Origin: Procambarus clarkii
Taxonomy: Eukaryota; Arthropoda; Malacostraca; Decapoda; Cambaridae
DNA length: 64,000 nucleotides
Assembly (NCBI RefSeq): GCF_040958095.1
Contig: NC_091152.1
Coordinates: 19,288,881-19,352,880, forward strand
Reading direction: 5' to 3'
Below the pieces are notes generated by a model. It saw nothing but the letters and a program-made list of their open reading frames with translations, had not been told where the DNA came from and searched no databases. Shown here one piece after another: positions 43,173 through 55,562 of the stretch (the first letter of the stretch is position 1; each line of letters starts with the position of its first letter). A program made the position numbers and the translations under genes.

Positions 43173-43954
43173 AGACTCATTCATCAATTTTCCACATATT
43201 GTGTATTGAAAAACAGGTGTGTGTTATCATTTATAAATTAATAATATTATATATTGCAGTTGTGTGTATAGTTAGGTCAGGTCAGGTGTGTGGGGTGTGT
43301 TGGCAAGTATTCGTGGCAGGTGTGTGAAACGTTTACAGAGTTGAGATTCGAACTCGGGTCATCAGTGTTGGAGGAGTGTTCGAATGTTGTCAGTTGTGTG
43401 GGGAAAGGGGGCTGGGGTGGGGGGGGGGGGGTAGAGTGTTTTTCCTTCATGAAGAGGGAGAGGGTTTGGCGGCTGGATTAACGGTCTTTTTGGCCATTGT
43501 TGGCGAGGACGGCCCTGTCGTACAGACTGATAATGGCTCCATGACCTGCACCACTCCCATACGTCAGTTATATAAGCAAATAACCCTCTCTAGTATGTTA
43601 TATATCAATATTATTTTTATATATTACAGTTTATATTTTTGGGACATTTAAAGGCATCAATGTGTGATGTGTTGAGTCGTTGGTGGGGGGGGGGGGGGAG
43701 GGGGTGGGGGGGGGGTCAGTGTGTGTGTGTGGGGGAGGGGTAAGTTGGAGTGAATGATGGTGTGCTCTTGAGCCGTGTGGGCTATTTTTGACCCTCTGAG
43801 AATGAGTAATGCTTCCACATCTGCCTCAACACCTCTCTCTCTCTTTCACCCCTTTCCCTACACCTCCCCCTTCCCCTCACCTCACCTCCCCCTTCCTCTA
43901 CACCTCCCCTCACATCCCCTTCCCTCACAACACACAATAAAGAACACAATAAAG
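43173..43954. other. Interval with poly-G and pyrimidine tracts, no gene seen
   Basis: Runs of G at 43420-43431 and 43684-43715, then a CT-rich stretch with CACCTCCCC repeats near 43855-43925. No supported gene. Confidence 0.5.
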
Positions 43955-46480
43955 TAGCCGTCACAACTGCAAGAAAAATGACAGGTTGGATAACAAGAAC
44001 TTTTCACACTAGAGATGCTATACCGATGACGATACTCTTTAAGACGCTAGTGCTCTCTAGAGTGGAGTACTGCTGCACAATGACAGCACCTTTCAAAGCT
44101 GGAGAAGTTGCTGACCTGGAGAGCGTGCAGAGATCCTTTACTGCTAGAATCCACTCAGTAAAACACCTAAACTATTGGGACCGACTAAAGAGCCTAAAAC
44201 TGTACTCCCTTGAGCGCAGGCGGGAGAGATACATAATAATTTACACGTGGAAAATAGTAGAGGGACTGGTCCCAAACCTGCACACAGAAATAACATCACA
44301 TGAGACCAGAAGGCATGGCAGGATGTGCAGAATACCCCCGTTGAAGAGCAAAGGTGCAACAGGTACTCTGAGAGAGAACTATCAACATCAGAGGCCCGAG
44401 ACTGTTCAACACGCTTCCACTACACATAAGGGACATAACTGGCCGACCCCTCACAGTGTTCAAGAGAGAACTATCAACATCAGAGGCCCGAGACTGTTAA
44501 ACACGCTTCCACTACACATAAGGGACATAACTGGTCGACCCCTCACAGTGTTCAAGAGAGAACTATCAACATCAGAGGCCCGAGACTGTTCCACACGCTT
44601 CCACTATACATAAGGGGCATAACTGGCCGACCCCTCACAGTGTTCAAGAGAGAACTATCAACATCAGAGGCCCGAGACTGTTCAACACGCTTCCACTACA
44701 CATAAGGGACATAACTGGCCGACCCCTCACAGTGTTCAAGAGAGAACTATCAACATCAGAGGCCCGAGACTGTTCAACACGCTTCCACTACACATAAGGG
44801 ACATAACTGGCCGACCCCTCACAGTGTTCAAGAGAGAACTATCAACATCAGAGGCCCGAGACTGTTCAAGACGCTTCCACTACACATAAGGGACATAACT
44901 GGCCGACCCCTCACAGTGTTCAAGAGAGAACTATCAACATCAGAGGCCCGAGACTGTTCAACACGCTTCCACTACACATAAGGGACATAACTGGCCGACC
45001 CCTCACAGTGTTCAAGAGAGAACTATCAACATCAGAGGCCCGAGACTGTTCAACACGCTTCCACTACACATAAGGGACATAACTGGCCGACCCCTCACAG
45101 TGTTCAAGAGAGAACTATCAACATCAGAGGCCCGAGACTGTTCAACACGCTTCCACTACACATAAGGGACATAACTGGCCGACCCCTCACAGTGTTCAAG
45201 AGAGAACTATCAACATCAGAGGCCCGAGACTGTTCAACACGCTTCCACTACACATAAGGGACATAACTGGCCGACCCCTCACAGTGTTCAAGAGAGAACT
45301 ATCAACATCAGAGGCCCGAGACTGTTCAACACGCTTCCACTACACATAAGGGACATAACTGGCCGACCCCTCACAGTGTTCAAGAGAGAACTATCAACAT
45401 CAGAGGCCCGAGACTGTTCAACACGCTTCCACTACACATAAGGGACATAACTGGCCGACCCCTCACAGTGTTCAAGAGAGAACTATCAACATCAGAGGCC
45501 CGAGACTGTTCAACACGCTTCCACTACACATAAGGGACATAACTGGCCGACCCCTCACAGTGTTCAAGAGAGAACTATCAACATCAGAGGCCCGAGACTG
45601 TTCAACACGCTTCCACTACACATAAGGGACATAACTGGCCGACCCCTCACAGTGTTCAAGAGAGAACTATCAACATCAGAGGCCCGAGACTGTTAAACAC
45701 GCTTCCACTACACATAAGGGACATAACTGGCCGACCCCTCACAGTGTTCAAGAGAGAACTATCAACATCAGAGGCCCGAGACTGTTAAACACTCTTCCAC
45801 TACACATAAGGGACATAACTGGCCGACCCCTCACAGTGTTCAAGAGAGAACTATCAACATCAGAGGCACGAGACTATTCAACACGCTTCCACTACACATA
45901 AGGGACATAACTGGCTGACCCCTCACAGTGTTCAAGAGAGAACTATCAACATCAGAGGCCCGAGACTGTTCAACACGCTTCCACTACACATAAGGGACAT
46001 AACTGGCCGACCCCTCACAGTGTTCAAGAGAGAACTATCAACATCAGAGGCCCGAGACTGTTCAACACGCTTCCACTACACATAAGGGACATAACTGGCC
46101 GACCCCTCACAGTGTTCAAGAGAGAACTATCAACATCAGAGGCCCGAGACTGTTCAACACGCTTCCACTACACATAAGGGACATAACTGGCCGACCCCTC
46201 ACAGTGTTCAAGAGAGAACTATCAACATCAGAGGCCCGAGACTGTTCAACACGCTTCCACTACACATAAGGGGCATAACTGGCCGACCCCTCACAGTGTT
46301 CAAGAGAGAACTATCAACATCAGAGGCCCGAGACTGTTCAACACGCTTCCACTACACATAAGGGACATAACTGGCCGACCCCTCACAGTGTTCAAGAGAG
46401 AACTATCAACATCAGAGGCCCGAGACTGTTCAACACGCTTCCACTACACATAAGGGACATAACTGACCTTCCTCATAACC
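43955..46480 (+). pseudogene. LINE family B C-terminal region, amplified internally
   Basis: The plus strand encodes ARKMTGWITRTFHTRDAIP, LVLSRVEYC, LESVQRSFTARIHSVKHLNY and SLERRRERYIIIYTWKI. After INIRGPRLLNTLPLHIRDIT the frame is lost in a 92-bp array. Same family and region as 51185-53300. 5'-truncated. Confidence 0.88.
44371..46463. repeat. 92-bp tandem array from LINE B coding DNA, about 23 copies
   Basis: Units contain GAGAACTATCAACATCAGAG and CACAGTGTTCAA and differ by only a few bases. The unit encodes INIRGPRLFNTLPLHIRDIT then GRPLTVFKRE of the LINE. Because 92 is not a multiple of 3, each unit shifts the frame, so the array cannot be coding. Confidence 0.96.
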
Positions 46481-46589
46481 TCCTGGTCGCTCACACTTAG
46501 AGAGACATGTGCCGAGGACTGATCATAGTCTTACATTCACGCTCCTGTCTTAAGCTTGATCTAAATATATGCCAACCTTAAGTTTAGTT

Positions 46590-49500
46590 ATGGTGGTGTA
46601 TACCTGTAAGATGGGGTGGTGGTGGTGTACACCTGTAAGATGGGGTGGTGGTGGTGGTGTACACCTGTAAGATGGGGCGGTGGTGGTGGTGTACACCTGT
46701 AAGACGGGGCGGTGGTGGTGGTGGTGTACATCTGTAAGATGGGGTGGTGGTGGTGTACACCTGTAAGATGGGGTGGTGGTGGTGGTGTACACCTGTAAGA
46801 TGGGGTGGTGGTGGTGGTGTACACCTGTAAGATGGGGTGGTGGTGGTGTACACCTGTAAGATGGGGTGGTGGTGGTGGTGTACACCTGTAAGATGGGGCG
46901 GTGGTGGTGGTGTACACCTGTAAGACGGGGCGGTGGTGGTGGTGGTGTACATCGGTGAGATGGGGTGGTGGTGGTGTACACCTGTAAGATGGGGGGTGGT
47001 GGTGGTGTACACCTGTAAGATGGGGTGGTGGTGGTGGTGTACACTTGTAAGATGGGGTGGTGGTGTACACCTGTGAGATGGGGTGGTGGTGGTGGTGTAC
47101 ACCTGTAAGATGGGGGGTGGTGGTGGTGGTGTACACCTGTAAGATGGGGTGGTGGTGTACACCTGTGAGATGGGGTGGTGGTGGTGGTGTACACCTGTGA
47201 GATGGGGTGGTGGTGGTGGTGTACACCTGTAAGATGGGGGGTGGTGGTGGTGTACACCTGTAAGATGGGGTGGTGGTGGTGGTGTACACCTGTAAGATGG
47301 GGGGTGGTGGTGGTGTACACCTGTAAGATGGGGTGGTGGTGGTGGTGTACACCTGCAAGATGGGGTGGTGGTGGTGGTGTACACCTGTAAGATGGGGCGG
47401 TGGTGGTGGTGTACACCTGTAAGATGGGGCGGTGGTGGTGGTGGTGTACACCTGTAAGATGTGGTGGTGGTGGTGTACACCTGTAAGATGGGGTGGTGGT
47501 GGTGTACACCTGTAAGATGGGGTGGTGGTGGTGGTGTACACCTGTAAGATGGGGTAGTGGTGTACACCTGTGAGATGGGGTGGTGGTGGTGGTGTACACC
47601 TGTAAGATGGGGGGTGGTGGTGGTGTACACCTGTAAGATGGGGTGGTGGTGGTGGTGTACACCTGTAAGATGGGGTGGTGGTGTACACCTGTGAGATGGG
47701 GTGGTGGTGGTGGTGTACACCTGTGAGATGGCGTGGTGGTGGTGGTGTACACCTGTAAGATGGGGGGTGGTGGTGGTGTACACCTGTAAGATGGGGTGGT
47801 GGTGGTGGTGTACACCTGTAAGATGGGGGGTGGTGGTGGTGTACACCTGTAAGATGGGGTGGTGGTGGTGGTGTACACCTGTAAGATGGGGTGGTGGTGG
47901 TGGTGTACACCTGTAAGATGGGGGGTGGTGGTGGTATACACCTGTAAGATGGGGTGGTGGTGGTGGTGTACACCTGTAAGATGGGGGGGTGGTGTACACC
48001 TGTAAGATGGGGGGGGGTGGTGGTGGTGTACACCTGTAAGATGGGGGGTGGTGGTGTACACCTGTAAGATGGGGGGGGTGGTGGTGTACACCTGAAAGAT
48101 GGGGTGGTGGTGGTGTACACCTGTAAGATGGGATGGTGGTGGTGTACACCTGTAAGATGGGGTGGTGCTGGTGGTGTACACCTGCAAGATGGGGTGGTGG
48201 TGGTGGTGTACACCTGTAAGATGGGGCGGTGGTGGTGGTGTACACCTGTAAGATGGGGCGGTGGTGGTGGTGGTGTACACCTGTAAGATGGGGTGGTGGT
48301 GGTGTAAACCTGTAAGATGGGGGGTGGTGGTGGTGTACACCTGTAAGATGGGGTGGTGGTGGTGGTGTACACCTGTAAGATGGGGTAGTGGTGTACACCT
48401 GTGAGATGGGGTGGTGGTGGTGGTGTACACCTGTAAGATGGGGGGTGGTGGTGGTGTACACCTGTAAGATGGGGTGGTGGTGGTGGTGTACACCTGTAAG
48501 ATGGGGTGGTGGTGTACACCTGTGAGATGGGGTGGTGGTGGTGGTGTACACCTGTGAGATGGCGTGGTGGTGGTGGTGTACACCTGTAAGATGGGGGGTG
48601 GTGGTGGTGTACACCTGTAAGATGGGGTGGTGGTGGTGGTGTACACCTGTAAGATGGGGGGTGGTGGTGGTGTACACCTGTAAGATGGGGTGGTGGTGGT
48701 GGTGTACACCTGTAAGATGGGGTGGTGGTGGTGGTGTACACCTGTAAGATGGGGGGTGGTGGTGGTATACACCTGTAAGATGGGGTGGTGGTGGTGGTGT
48801 ACACCTGTAAGATGGGGGGGGTGGTGTACACCTGTAAGATGGGGGGGGTGGTGGTGGTGTACACCTGTAAGATGGGGGGTGGTGGTGTACACCTGTAAGA
48901 TGGGGGGGGTGGTGGTGTACACCTGAAAGATGGGGTGGTGGTGGTGTACACCTGTAAGATGGGATGGTGGTGGTGTACACCTGTAAGATGGGGTGGTGGT
49001 GGTGGTGTACACCTGTAAGATGGGGTGGTGGTGGTGTACACCTGTAAGATGGGGTGGTGGTGGTGGTGGTGTACACCTGTAAGATGGGGTGGTGGTGTAC
49101 ACCTGTGAGATGGGGTGGTGGTGGTGGTGTACACCTGTAAGATGGGGGGTGGTGGTGGTGTACACCTGTAAGATGGGGTGGTGGTGTACACCTGTGAGAT
49201 GGGGTGGTGGTGGTGGTGTACACCTGTGAGATGGGGTGGTGGTGGTGGTGTACACCTGTAAGATGGGGGGTGGTGGTGGTGTACACCTGTAAGATGGGGT
49301 GGTGGTGGTGGTGTACACCTGTAAGATGGGTTGGTGGTGGTGGTGTACACCTGTAAGATGGGGGGTGGTGGTGGTGTACACCTGTAAGATGGGGTGGTGG
49401 TGTACACCTGTAAGATGGGGTGGTGGTGGTGGTGTACACCTGTAAGATGGGGGGTGGTGGTGGTGTACACCTGTAAGATGGGGTGGTGGTGGTGGTGTAC

Positions 49501-51030
49501 ACCTGTAAGATGGGGGGGGTGGTGTACACCTGTAAGATGGGGGTGGTGGTGGTGGTGTACACCAGTAAGATGGGGGGTGGTGGTGTACACCTGTAAGATG
49601 GGGGGGGGGTGGTGGTGTACACCTGTAAGATGGGGTGGTGGTGGTGTACACCTGTAAGATGGGGTGGTGGTGGTGTACACCTGTAAGATGGGGTGGTGGT
49701 GGTGGTGTACACCTGTAAGATGGGGTGGTGGTGGTGTACACCTGTAAGATGGGGGTGGTGGTGGTGTACACCTGTAAGATGGGGTGGTGGTGTACACCTG
49801 TGAGATGGGGTGGTGGTGGTGGTGTACACCTGTGAGATGGGGTGGTGGTGGTGGTGTACACCTGTAGATGGGGGGTGGTGGTGGTGTACACCTGTAAGAT
49901 GGGGTGGTGGTGGTGGTGTACACCTGTAAGATGGGGTGGTGGTGGTGGTGTACACCTGTAAGATGGGGGGTGGTGGTGGTGTACACCTGTAAGATGGGGT
50001 GGTGGTGGTGGTGTACACCTGTAAGATGGGGTGGTGGTGGTGGTGTACACCTGTAAGATGGGGGGTGGTGGTGGTGTACACCTGTAAGATGGGGTGGTGG
50101 TGGTGGTGTACACCTGTAAGATGGGGGGTGGGTGGTGTACACCTGTAAGATGGGGGGGGTGGTGGTGGTGTACACCTGTAAGATGGGGGGTGGTGGTGTA
50201 CACCTGTAAGATGGGGTGGTGTACACCTGTAAGATGGGGTGGTGGTGGTGTACACCTGTAAGATGGGGTGGTGGTGGTGTACACCTGTAAGATGGGGTGG
50301 TGGTGGTGTACACCTGTAAGATGGGGTGGTGGTGGTGGTGTACACCTGTAAGATGGGGTGGTGGTGGTGTACACCTGTAAGATGGGGTGGTGGTGGTGGT
50401 GGTGTACACCTGTAAGATGGGGTGGTGGTGTACACCTGTGAGATGGGGTGGTGGTGGTGGTGTACACCTGTAAGATGGGGTGGTGGTGGTGGTGTACACC
50501 TGTAAGATGGGGGGTGGTGGTGGTGTACACCTGTAAGATGGGGTGGTGGTGGTGGTGTACACTAAGATGGGGGGGGGGTGGTGGTGGTGTACACCTGTAA
50601 GATGGGGGGTGGTGGTGGTGTACACCTGTAAGATGGGGGGTGGTGGTGGTGTACACCTGTAAGATGGGGTGGTGGTGTACACCTGTAAGATGGGGTGGTG
50701 GTGTACACCTGTAAGATGGGGTGGTGGTGGTGGTGTACACCTGTAAGATGGGGTGGTGGTGGTGGTGTACACCTGTAAGATGGGGTGGTGGTGGTGGTGT
50801 ACACCTGTAAGATGGGGTGGTGGTGGTGGTGTACACCTGTAAGATGGGGGGTGGTGGTGTACACCTGTAAGATGGGGGGGTGGTGGTGTACACCTGTAAG
50901 ATGGGGTGGTGGTGGTGTACACCTGTAAGATGGGGTGGTGGTGGTGTACACCTGTAAGATGGGGTGGTGGTGGTGGTGGTGTACACCTGTAAGATGGGGT
51001 GGTGGTGGTGGTGTACACCTGTAAGATGGG
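46590..51030. repeat. 26-35 bp minisatellite with variable (GTG)n, about 150 copies
   Basis: The constant part is TGTACACCTGTAAGATGGGG. The variable part is (GTG) repeated two to five times or a G-run. GTGAGATGG variants occur in clusters. A block with GATGGCGTGG at 47.7 kb recurs 831 bp later at 48.55 kb, so a segment of about 30 units was duplicated. Three minus frames stay open for over 1,280 codons, an artefact. Confidence 0.96.
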
Positions 51031-51184
51031 GCGGTGGAGACGTGCCCTTACTGGCTGAGAGCAGAGGTGCCCACTTTCTCCTACCACCGGCTGGGTGCCA
51101 TCCTTGCGGCAGGTGTGGAGGTCACAGGTGTGTGAGTCAGACGAGTCCAGACACAGTCAGTGTTTGTGGAGGAGGATGGGGGGG
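51031..51184. other. Short spacer, no gene seen
   Basis: GC-rich spacer between array and LINE, with a G-run at 51178-51188. Confidence 0.5.
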
Positions 51185-53300
51185 GGGGCACCTCCTGCTT
51201 GATGGGGTTCTCGGAGTTCTAGAGTTTGGTCCACCAGGCTGTTGCTTGGAGCGGCCCGCAGGCCCATATATCCACCACAGCCTGGTTGGTCCGGCACTCC
51301 TTGGAGGAAACAATCTAGTTTCCTCTTGAAGATGTCCACGGTTGTTCCGGCAATATTTCTGATGCTCGCTGGGAGGATGTTGAACAACCGCGGACCTCTG
51401 ATGTTTATACAGTGTTCTCTGATTGTGCCTATGGCACCTCTGCTCTTCACTGGACCTCTGATGTTTATACAGTGTTCTCTGATTGTGCCTATGGCACCTC
51501 TGCTCTTCACTGGACCTCTGATGTTTATACAGTGTTCTCTGATTGTGCCTATGTCACCTCTGCTCTTCACTGGACCTCTGATGTTTATACAGTGTTCTCT
51601 GATTGTGCCTATGTCACCTCTGCTCTTCACTGGACCTCTGATGTTTATACAGTGTTCTCTGATTGTGCCTATGGCACCTCTGCTCTTCACTGGTTCTATT
51701 CTGCATTTTCTTCCATGTCGTTCACTCCAGTACGTTGTTATTTTACTGTGTAGATTTGGGACCTGTCCCTCCAGTATTTTCCACGTGTATATTATTTGGT
51801 ATCTCTCTCGTCTCTTTTCTAGTGAGTACATTTGGAGAGCTTTGAGACGATCCCAATAATTTAGGTGCTTTATCGCGTCTATGCGTGCCGTATATGTTCT
51901 CTGTATTCCCTCTATTTCAGCAATCTCTCCTGCTCTGAAGGGGGAAGGGAGTACTGAGCAGTACTCAAGACGGGACAACACAAGTGACTTGAAGAGTACA
52001 ACCATTGTCATGGGATCCCTGGATTTGAAAGTTCTCGTAATCCATCCTATCATTTTTCTGGCTGACGCAATATTTGCTTGGCTATGCTCCTTAAACGTTA
52101 GGTCGTCAGACATCATTATTCCCAAATCCTTGACATGCTGTTTTCCTACTATGGGCAGATCTGACTGTGTTTTGTACCCTGTATTATGTTTAAGGTTCTC
52201 ATTTTACCGTACCTGAGTACCTGGAATTTATCGAATTTATCACTGTTAAACATCATGTTATTTTCTGCTGCCCAATCGAAAACTTTTTCATCGTGTCACC
52301 TACAAAGGATGACACGAAGCTGTGACTTGTATCTGAGTCTATATCATATATCTGATATGAGAATAAGGAACAGCAGTGGTGCAAGGACTGTACCTTGAGG
52401 TACAGAGCTTTTAACTGCGCTTGGACTCGATTTTATCTGATTGACTGTTACTCTTTGTGTTCTGTTCGACAGGAAATTGAGTATCCAGCGTCCTACTTTA
52501 CCAGTTATTCCCATTGACCTCATTTTGTGAGCTATCACCTCATGGTCACATTTGTTGAACGCCTTTGCAAAGTCTGTGTATACAACATCTGCATTTTGCT
52601 TTTCTTCTAGGGCTTCTGTGATTTTGTCATAGTGGTTGAGTAACTGTGACAGACAGGATCTTCCCGCTCTAAATCCATGTTGTCCTGGGTTGTGTAACTC
52701 ATTATTTTCCAGAAAACTAGAAAGTTGATTCCTAATCACTCATTCAAACACTTTTATTATGTGTGATGTTAGTGCAACTGATCTATAATTTTTTTGCCAA
52801 GGCTTTACTCCCCCCCTTGTGCAACGGAGCTATATCTGCAGATTTAAGTGCTGCTGGTATCTCCCCTGTATCCAGGCTCTTTCTCCATATTACGCTGAGT
52901 GCTCTCGCTACTGGTACTTTACATTTCTTTATGAATATTGAATTCCATGAGTCAGGCCCAGGAGCTGAGTGCATAGGCATATTGTCAATTTCTCTTTCAA
53001 AGTCTTCAGAGTTTGTGGTAATATCCGTTATATTATCTGCAGCTTGAATGTCATTCATAAAGAAGCTGTCTGGGTCATCAACTTTCATGTTGTTTATTGG
53101 TGTGCTAAACATAGCCTCATACTGGCTTCTGTGAATTTCACTAATCTCTTTGTTGTCCTCTGTGTACGTACCTTCACTTGTAATTAACGGTCCAATACTG
53201 GTCGAGGTTTTGGATTTTGATTTTGCGTATGTGAAAAAATATTTCGGATTTTTCCTTATCTCTTGTATAGCTTTCTGTTCCAATTCCATTTCCTCAGAAG
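51185..53300 (-). pseudogene. LINE family B, RT to C-terminus, decayed
   Basis: Minus strand, 5' to 3': NPKYFFTYAKSKSK, SAPGPDSWNS, QHGFRAGRSCLSQLL, then YTDFAKAFNKCDHEV, NRTQRVTVNQ and VPQGTVLAPLLFL. FADD is degraded to FVGDT near 52310. MGIMMSDDLTFKEH, RKMIGWITRTF, EYCSVLPSPFRAGE and KHLNYWDRLKALQMYSLEKR precede INIRGP units and end at VPDQPGCGGYMGLRAAP. At least three frameshifts. The longest LINE copy here. Confidence 0.92.
51396..51700. repeat. 60-bp in-frame tandem repeat inside LINE B, 5 copies
   Basis: Units contain CTGATGTTTATACAGTGTTC and TGCTCTTCACTGGAC. 60 bp is 20 codons, and the LINE frame stays open through all five copies (HCINIRGPVKSRG[A/D]IGTIRE). GGCACC/GTCACC differences follow the order G, G, T, T, G. 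Confidence 0.96.
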
Positions 53301-53341
53301 CGTTAGCCCATTTCCTTCACCCTATCTCTTCTCTCTCTCTC

Positions 53342-53343
<2 letters not shown>

Positions 53344-53424
<81 letters not shown>
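53344..53424. repeat. (AT)n microsatellite, about 80 bp
   Basis: Pure AT dinucleotides preceded by a CT-rich stretch, at the 5' truncation point of the LINE. Confidence 0.97.
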
Positions 53425-53426
<2 letters not shown>

Positions 53427-54254
53427 CTGCATATGCTAGGTTTGTTAATCTTATACTATAAACTTTCTATACTTCTATTTTCTTACTCTCGAGATTAAGA
53501 AAAACAATCAAGTAATTGAAATTTATGGTAAACAAACTCTAGTATTTATTGAAGGGTTTATTGTCTACAAGACTTCCTTCCACTCTACAACATCTTCAGG
53601 AAAGCCATGAATACATAAGGAACAATTTTGTCTTAAATACACATGTGGAAGAGGTAAACAAAGAGGTTGTGTGGGGTGAGGCCGAAGGGGCGAAGGAATA
53701 TGGGTAAGACTTAAAGATAAGGTAAGGAATTGGGGAAATAATGGGTATGGCTGCCCATCAACCACTGGGTAAGGTAGACCTGGGTAGAGATGGGGTGTGG
53801 ATGGGCGGGCAGGCAAGGTCTCCAAGGTCTTTACAATTATTACTTAACCTATACCTATAATAGGTAATTACAGTTATTACTTAACCTATACCTATAATAG
53901 GTTAAGTAATAATTGTAATTAAGAAGCAATAAGATACTTATCTTAACATACTAAGAAGGTTAGGTGAGGTCGGTGTTTGCTATGAAGCTTTTCAAGGTAA
54001 ACTAAAATATTCACAATCAATTAGTATGTCACATATACACATACTAAATAAGCCAATATTGACTATAAACAAGTGCGAGAACGGGTTGCTCCAAGTGGTT
54101 GCTCTCTATATTTAAGGTACGTCATTCTTCTCTTGCGAGTAAGGCTTCAGAAGCCACACACGTAAGAAAGCAGACTTGCGACTTGTGTGTTCATTCCTTA
54201 CCTCAAGACTGAACTCCAGACTGAATCGAAACTTTGCACAAAATATTCCCTTCA
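53425..54254. other. AT-rich interval with a 24-bp inverted repeat, no gene seen
   Basis: 53866-53889 and 53897-53920 are inverted with one mismatch (ATTACTTAACCTAT). The first arm also has a direct copy at about 53831-53864. No coding or known element signal. Confidence 0.55.
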
Positions 54255-54600
54255 ACAATTAATTAATTTATTTATTTATTTATTTATATACAAGAAGGTA
54301 CATTGGGTTAGTGAGAATACATAGCATAGTACAGTACTTACACTCTTGTAAAGCCACTAGTACGCGCAGCGTTTCGGGCAGGTCCTTAATCTAACAGATA
54401 ATTTTAAGTAGGTAAATTCTATCAGAATTAATAAAATGATAAATACATTGCAAAAAAAATGAGATGAGAGAGATTAGTAAGTATCAATCACCAAAGTTTC
54501 TTTACCGTGAACATCGGTAACTTGATTGTTCTTAAACACGAAAGTAAATAGTTAAAAATATATAAAGCTTATACTATAAGCCTTTTAAAAACAGGATCTA
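54255..54600 (-). mobile_element. SINE/Penelope-type 3' fragment with (TTTA)n, copy 2
   Basis: Near-identical to 31558-31760 from TTTATTTA and ACAAGAAGGTACATTGGGTT through CCACTAGTACGCGCAGCGTT to TTAAGTAGGTAAATTC. The sequences beyond that differ. Confidence 0.75.
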
Positions 54601-54677
54601 TATTTGATAAATAGTATTTTCCACAATAGTGTCTTGAAAAGTATAATAGATACAGCATCTGTTGTGTGAAAGGATTA

Positions 54678-54964
54678 CAGTCTCCGTGGTGTAGTGGTAA
54701 GACACTCGCCTGGCGTTCCGCGAGCGCTATGTCATGGGTTCGTATCCTGGCCGGGGAGGATTGACTTGACGCAATTCCTTAACTGTAGCCTCTGTTTAAC
54801 GCAACAGTAAAATGTGTACTTGGTTGTAACAAGGATTCTTCGCGGCAGGGATCGTATTCCAGGGACCATAGGATTAAGGACTTGCCCGAAACGCTACGCG
54901 TACTAGTGGCTGTACAAGAATGTAACAACTATTGTATATATCTCAAAAAAAAAAAAAAAAAAAA
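54678..54964 (+). mobile_element. tRNA-derived SINE, family 2
   Basis: Full copy: head GTGGTGTAGTGGTAAGACAC, body, CGAAACGCTACGCGTACTAG block and a poly(A) tail of about 20. Confidence 0.93.
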
Positions 54965-55067
54965 GGTCCTTGTTACCCAACCTGTCGCCTGTTATGACCG
55001 CTAGTTTAGTGTGGTGTTTGAGGGTCAAGTCTTCCCACATCATTGCTCCCACAGCTTAATTTGTTTG

Positions 55068-55562
55068 TTTGAAATATATACAAGAGGGGAGCCGGTCGGC
55101 CGAGCGGACAGCACACTGGATTTGTGATCCTGTGGTCCTGGGTCCGATCCCAGGCGCCGGCGAGAAACAATGGGCAGAGTTTCTTTCACCCTATGTTACC
55201 TAGCAGTAAAATAGGTACCTGGGTGTTAGTCAGCTGTCACGGGCTGCTTCCTGGGGGTGGAGGCCTGGTCGAGGACCGGGCCGCGAGGACACTAAAAGCC
55301 CAGAAATCATCTCAAGATAGCTTCAACAGTTGTTACATTCTTGTAGAGCCACTAGTACGCGTAGCGTTTCGGGCAGGTCCCTGGAATACGATCCCCGCCG
55401 CGAAGAATCGTTGTTACAACCAAGTACACATTTTACTGTTGCGTTAAACAGAGGCTACAGTTAAGGAATTGCGCCCAGTAAATCCTCCCCGGCCAGGATA
55501 CGAACCCACGACATAGCGCTCGCGGAACGCCAGGCGAGTGTCTTACCACTACACCACGGAGA
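55068..55562 (-). mobile_element. tRNA-derived SINE, family 2, split by a family-1 SINE
   Basis: The tail end AAATATATACAAGAG lies left of 55088. The rest (CCACTAGTACGCGTAGCGTT to head CACTACACCACGGAGA) lies at 55322-55562. The intervening family-1 SINE inserted near the 3' end of this copy. Confidence 0.88.
55088..55320 (+). mobile_element. tRNA-derived SINE, family 1, nested in a family-2 SINE
   Basis: Head, central domain (with a small deletion at CCCTATG|TTACC) and shortened tail ATCTCAAGATAG. Confidence 0.92.

Noticed and set aside
46550..51087. His/Pro/Thr-rich frames of about 1,480 codons that look like metal-binding repeats
   Set aside because: All three minus frames are open and cycle through the same peptides. 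It is the (GTG)n minisatellite.
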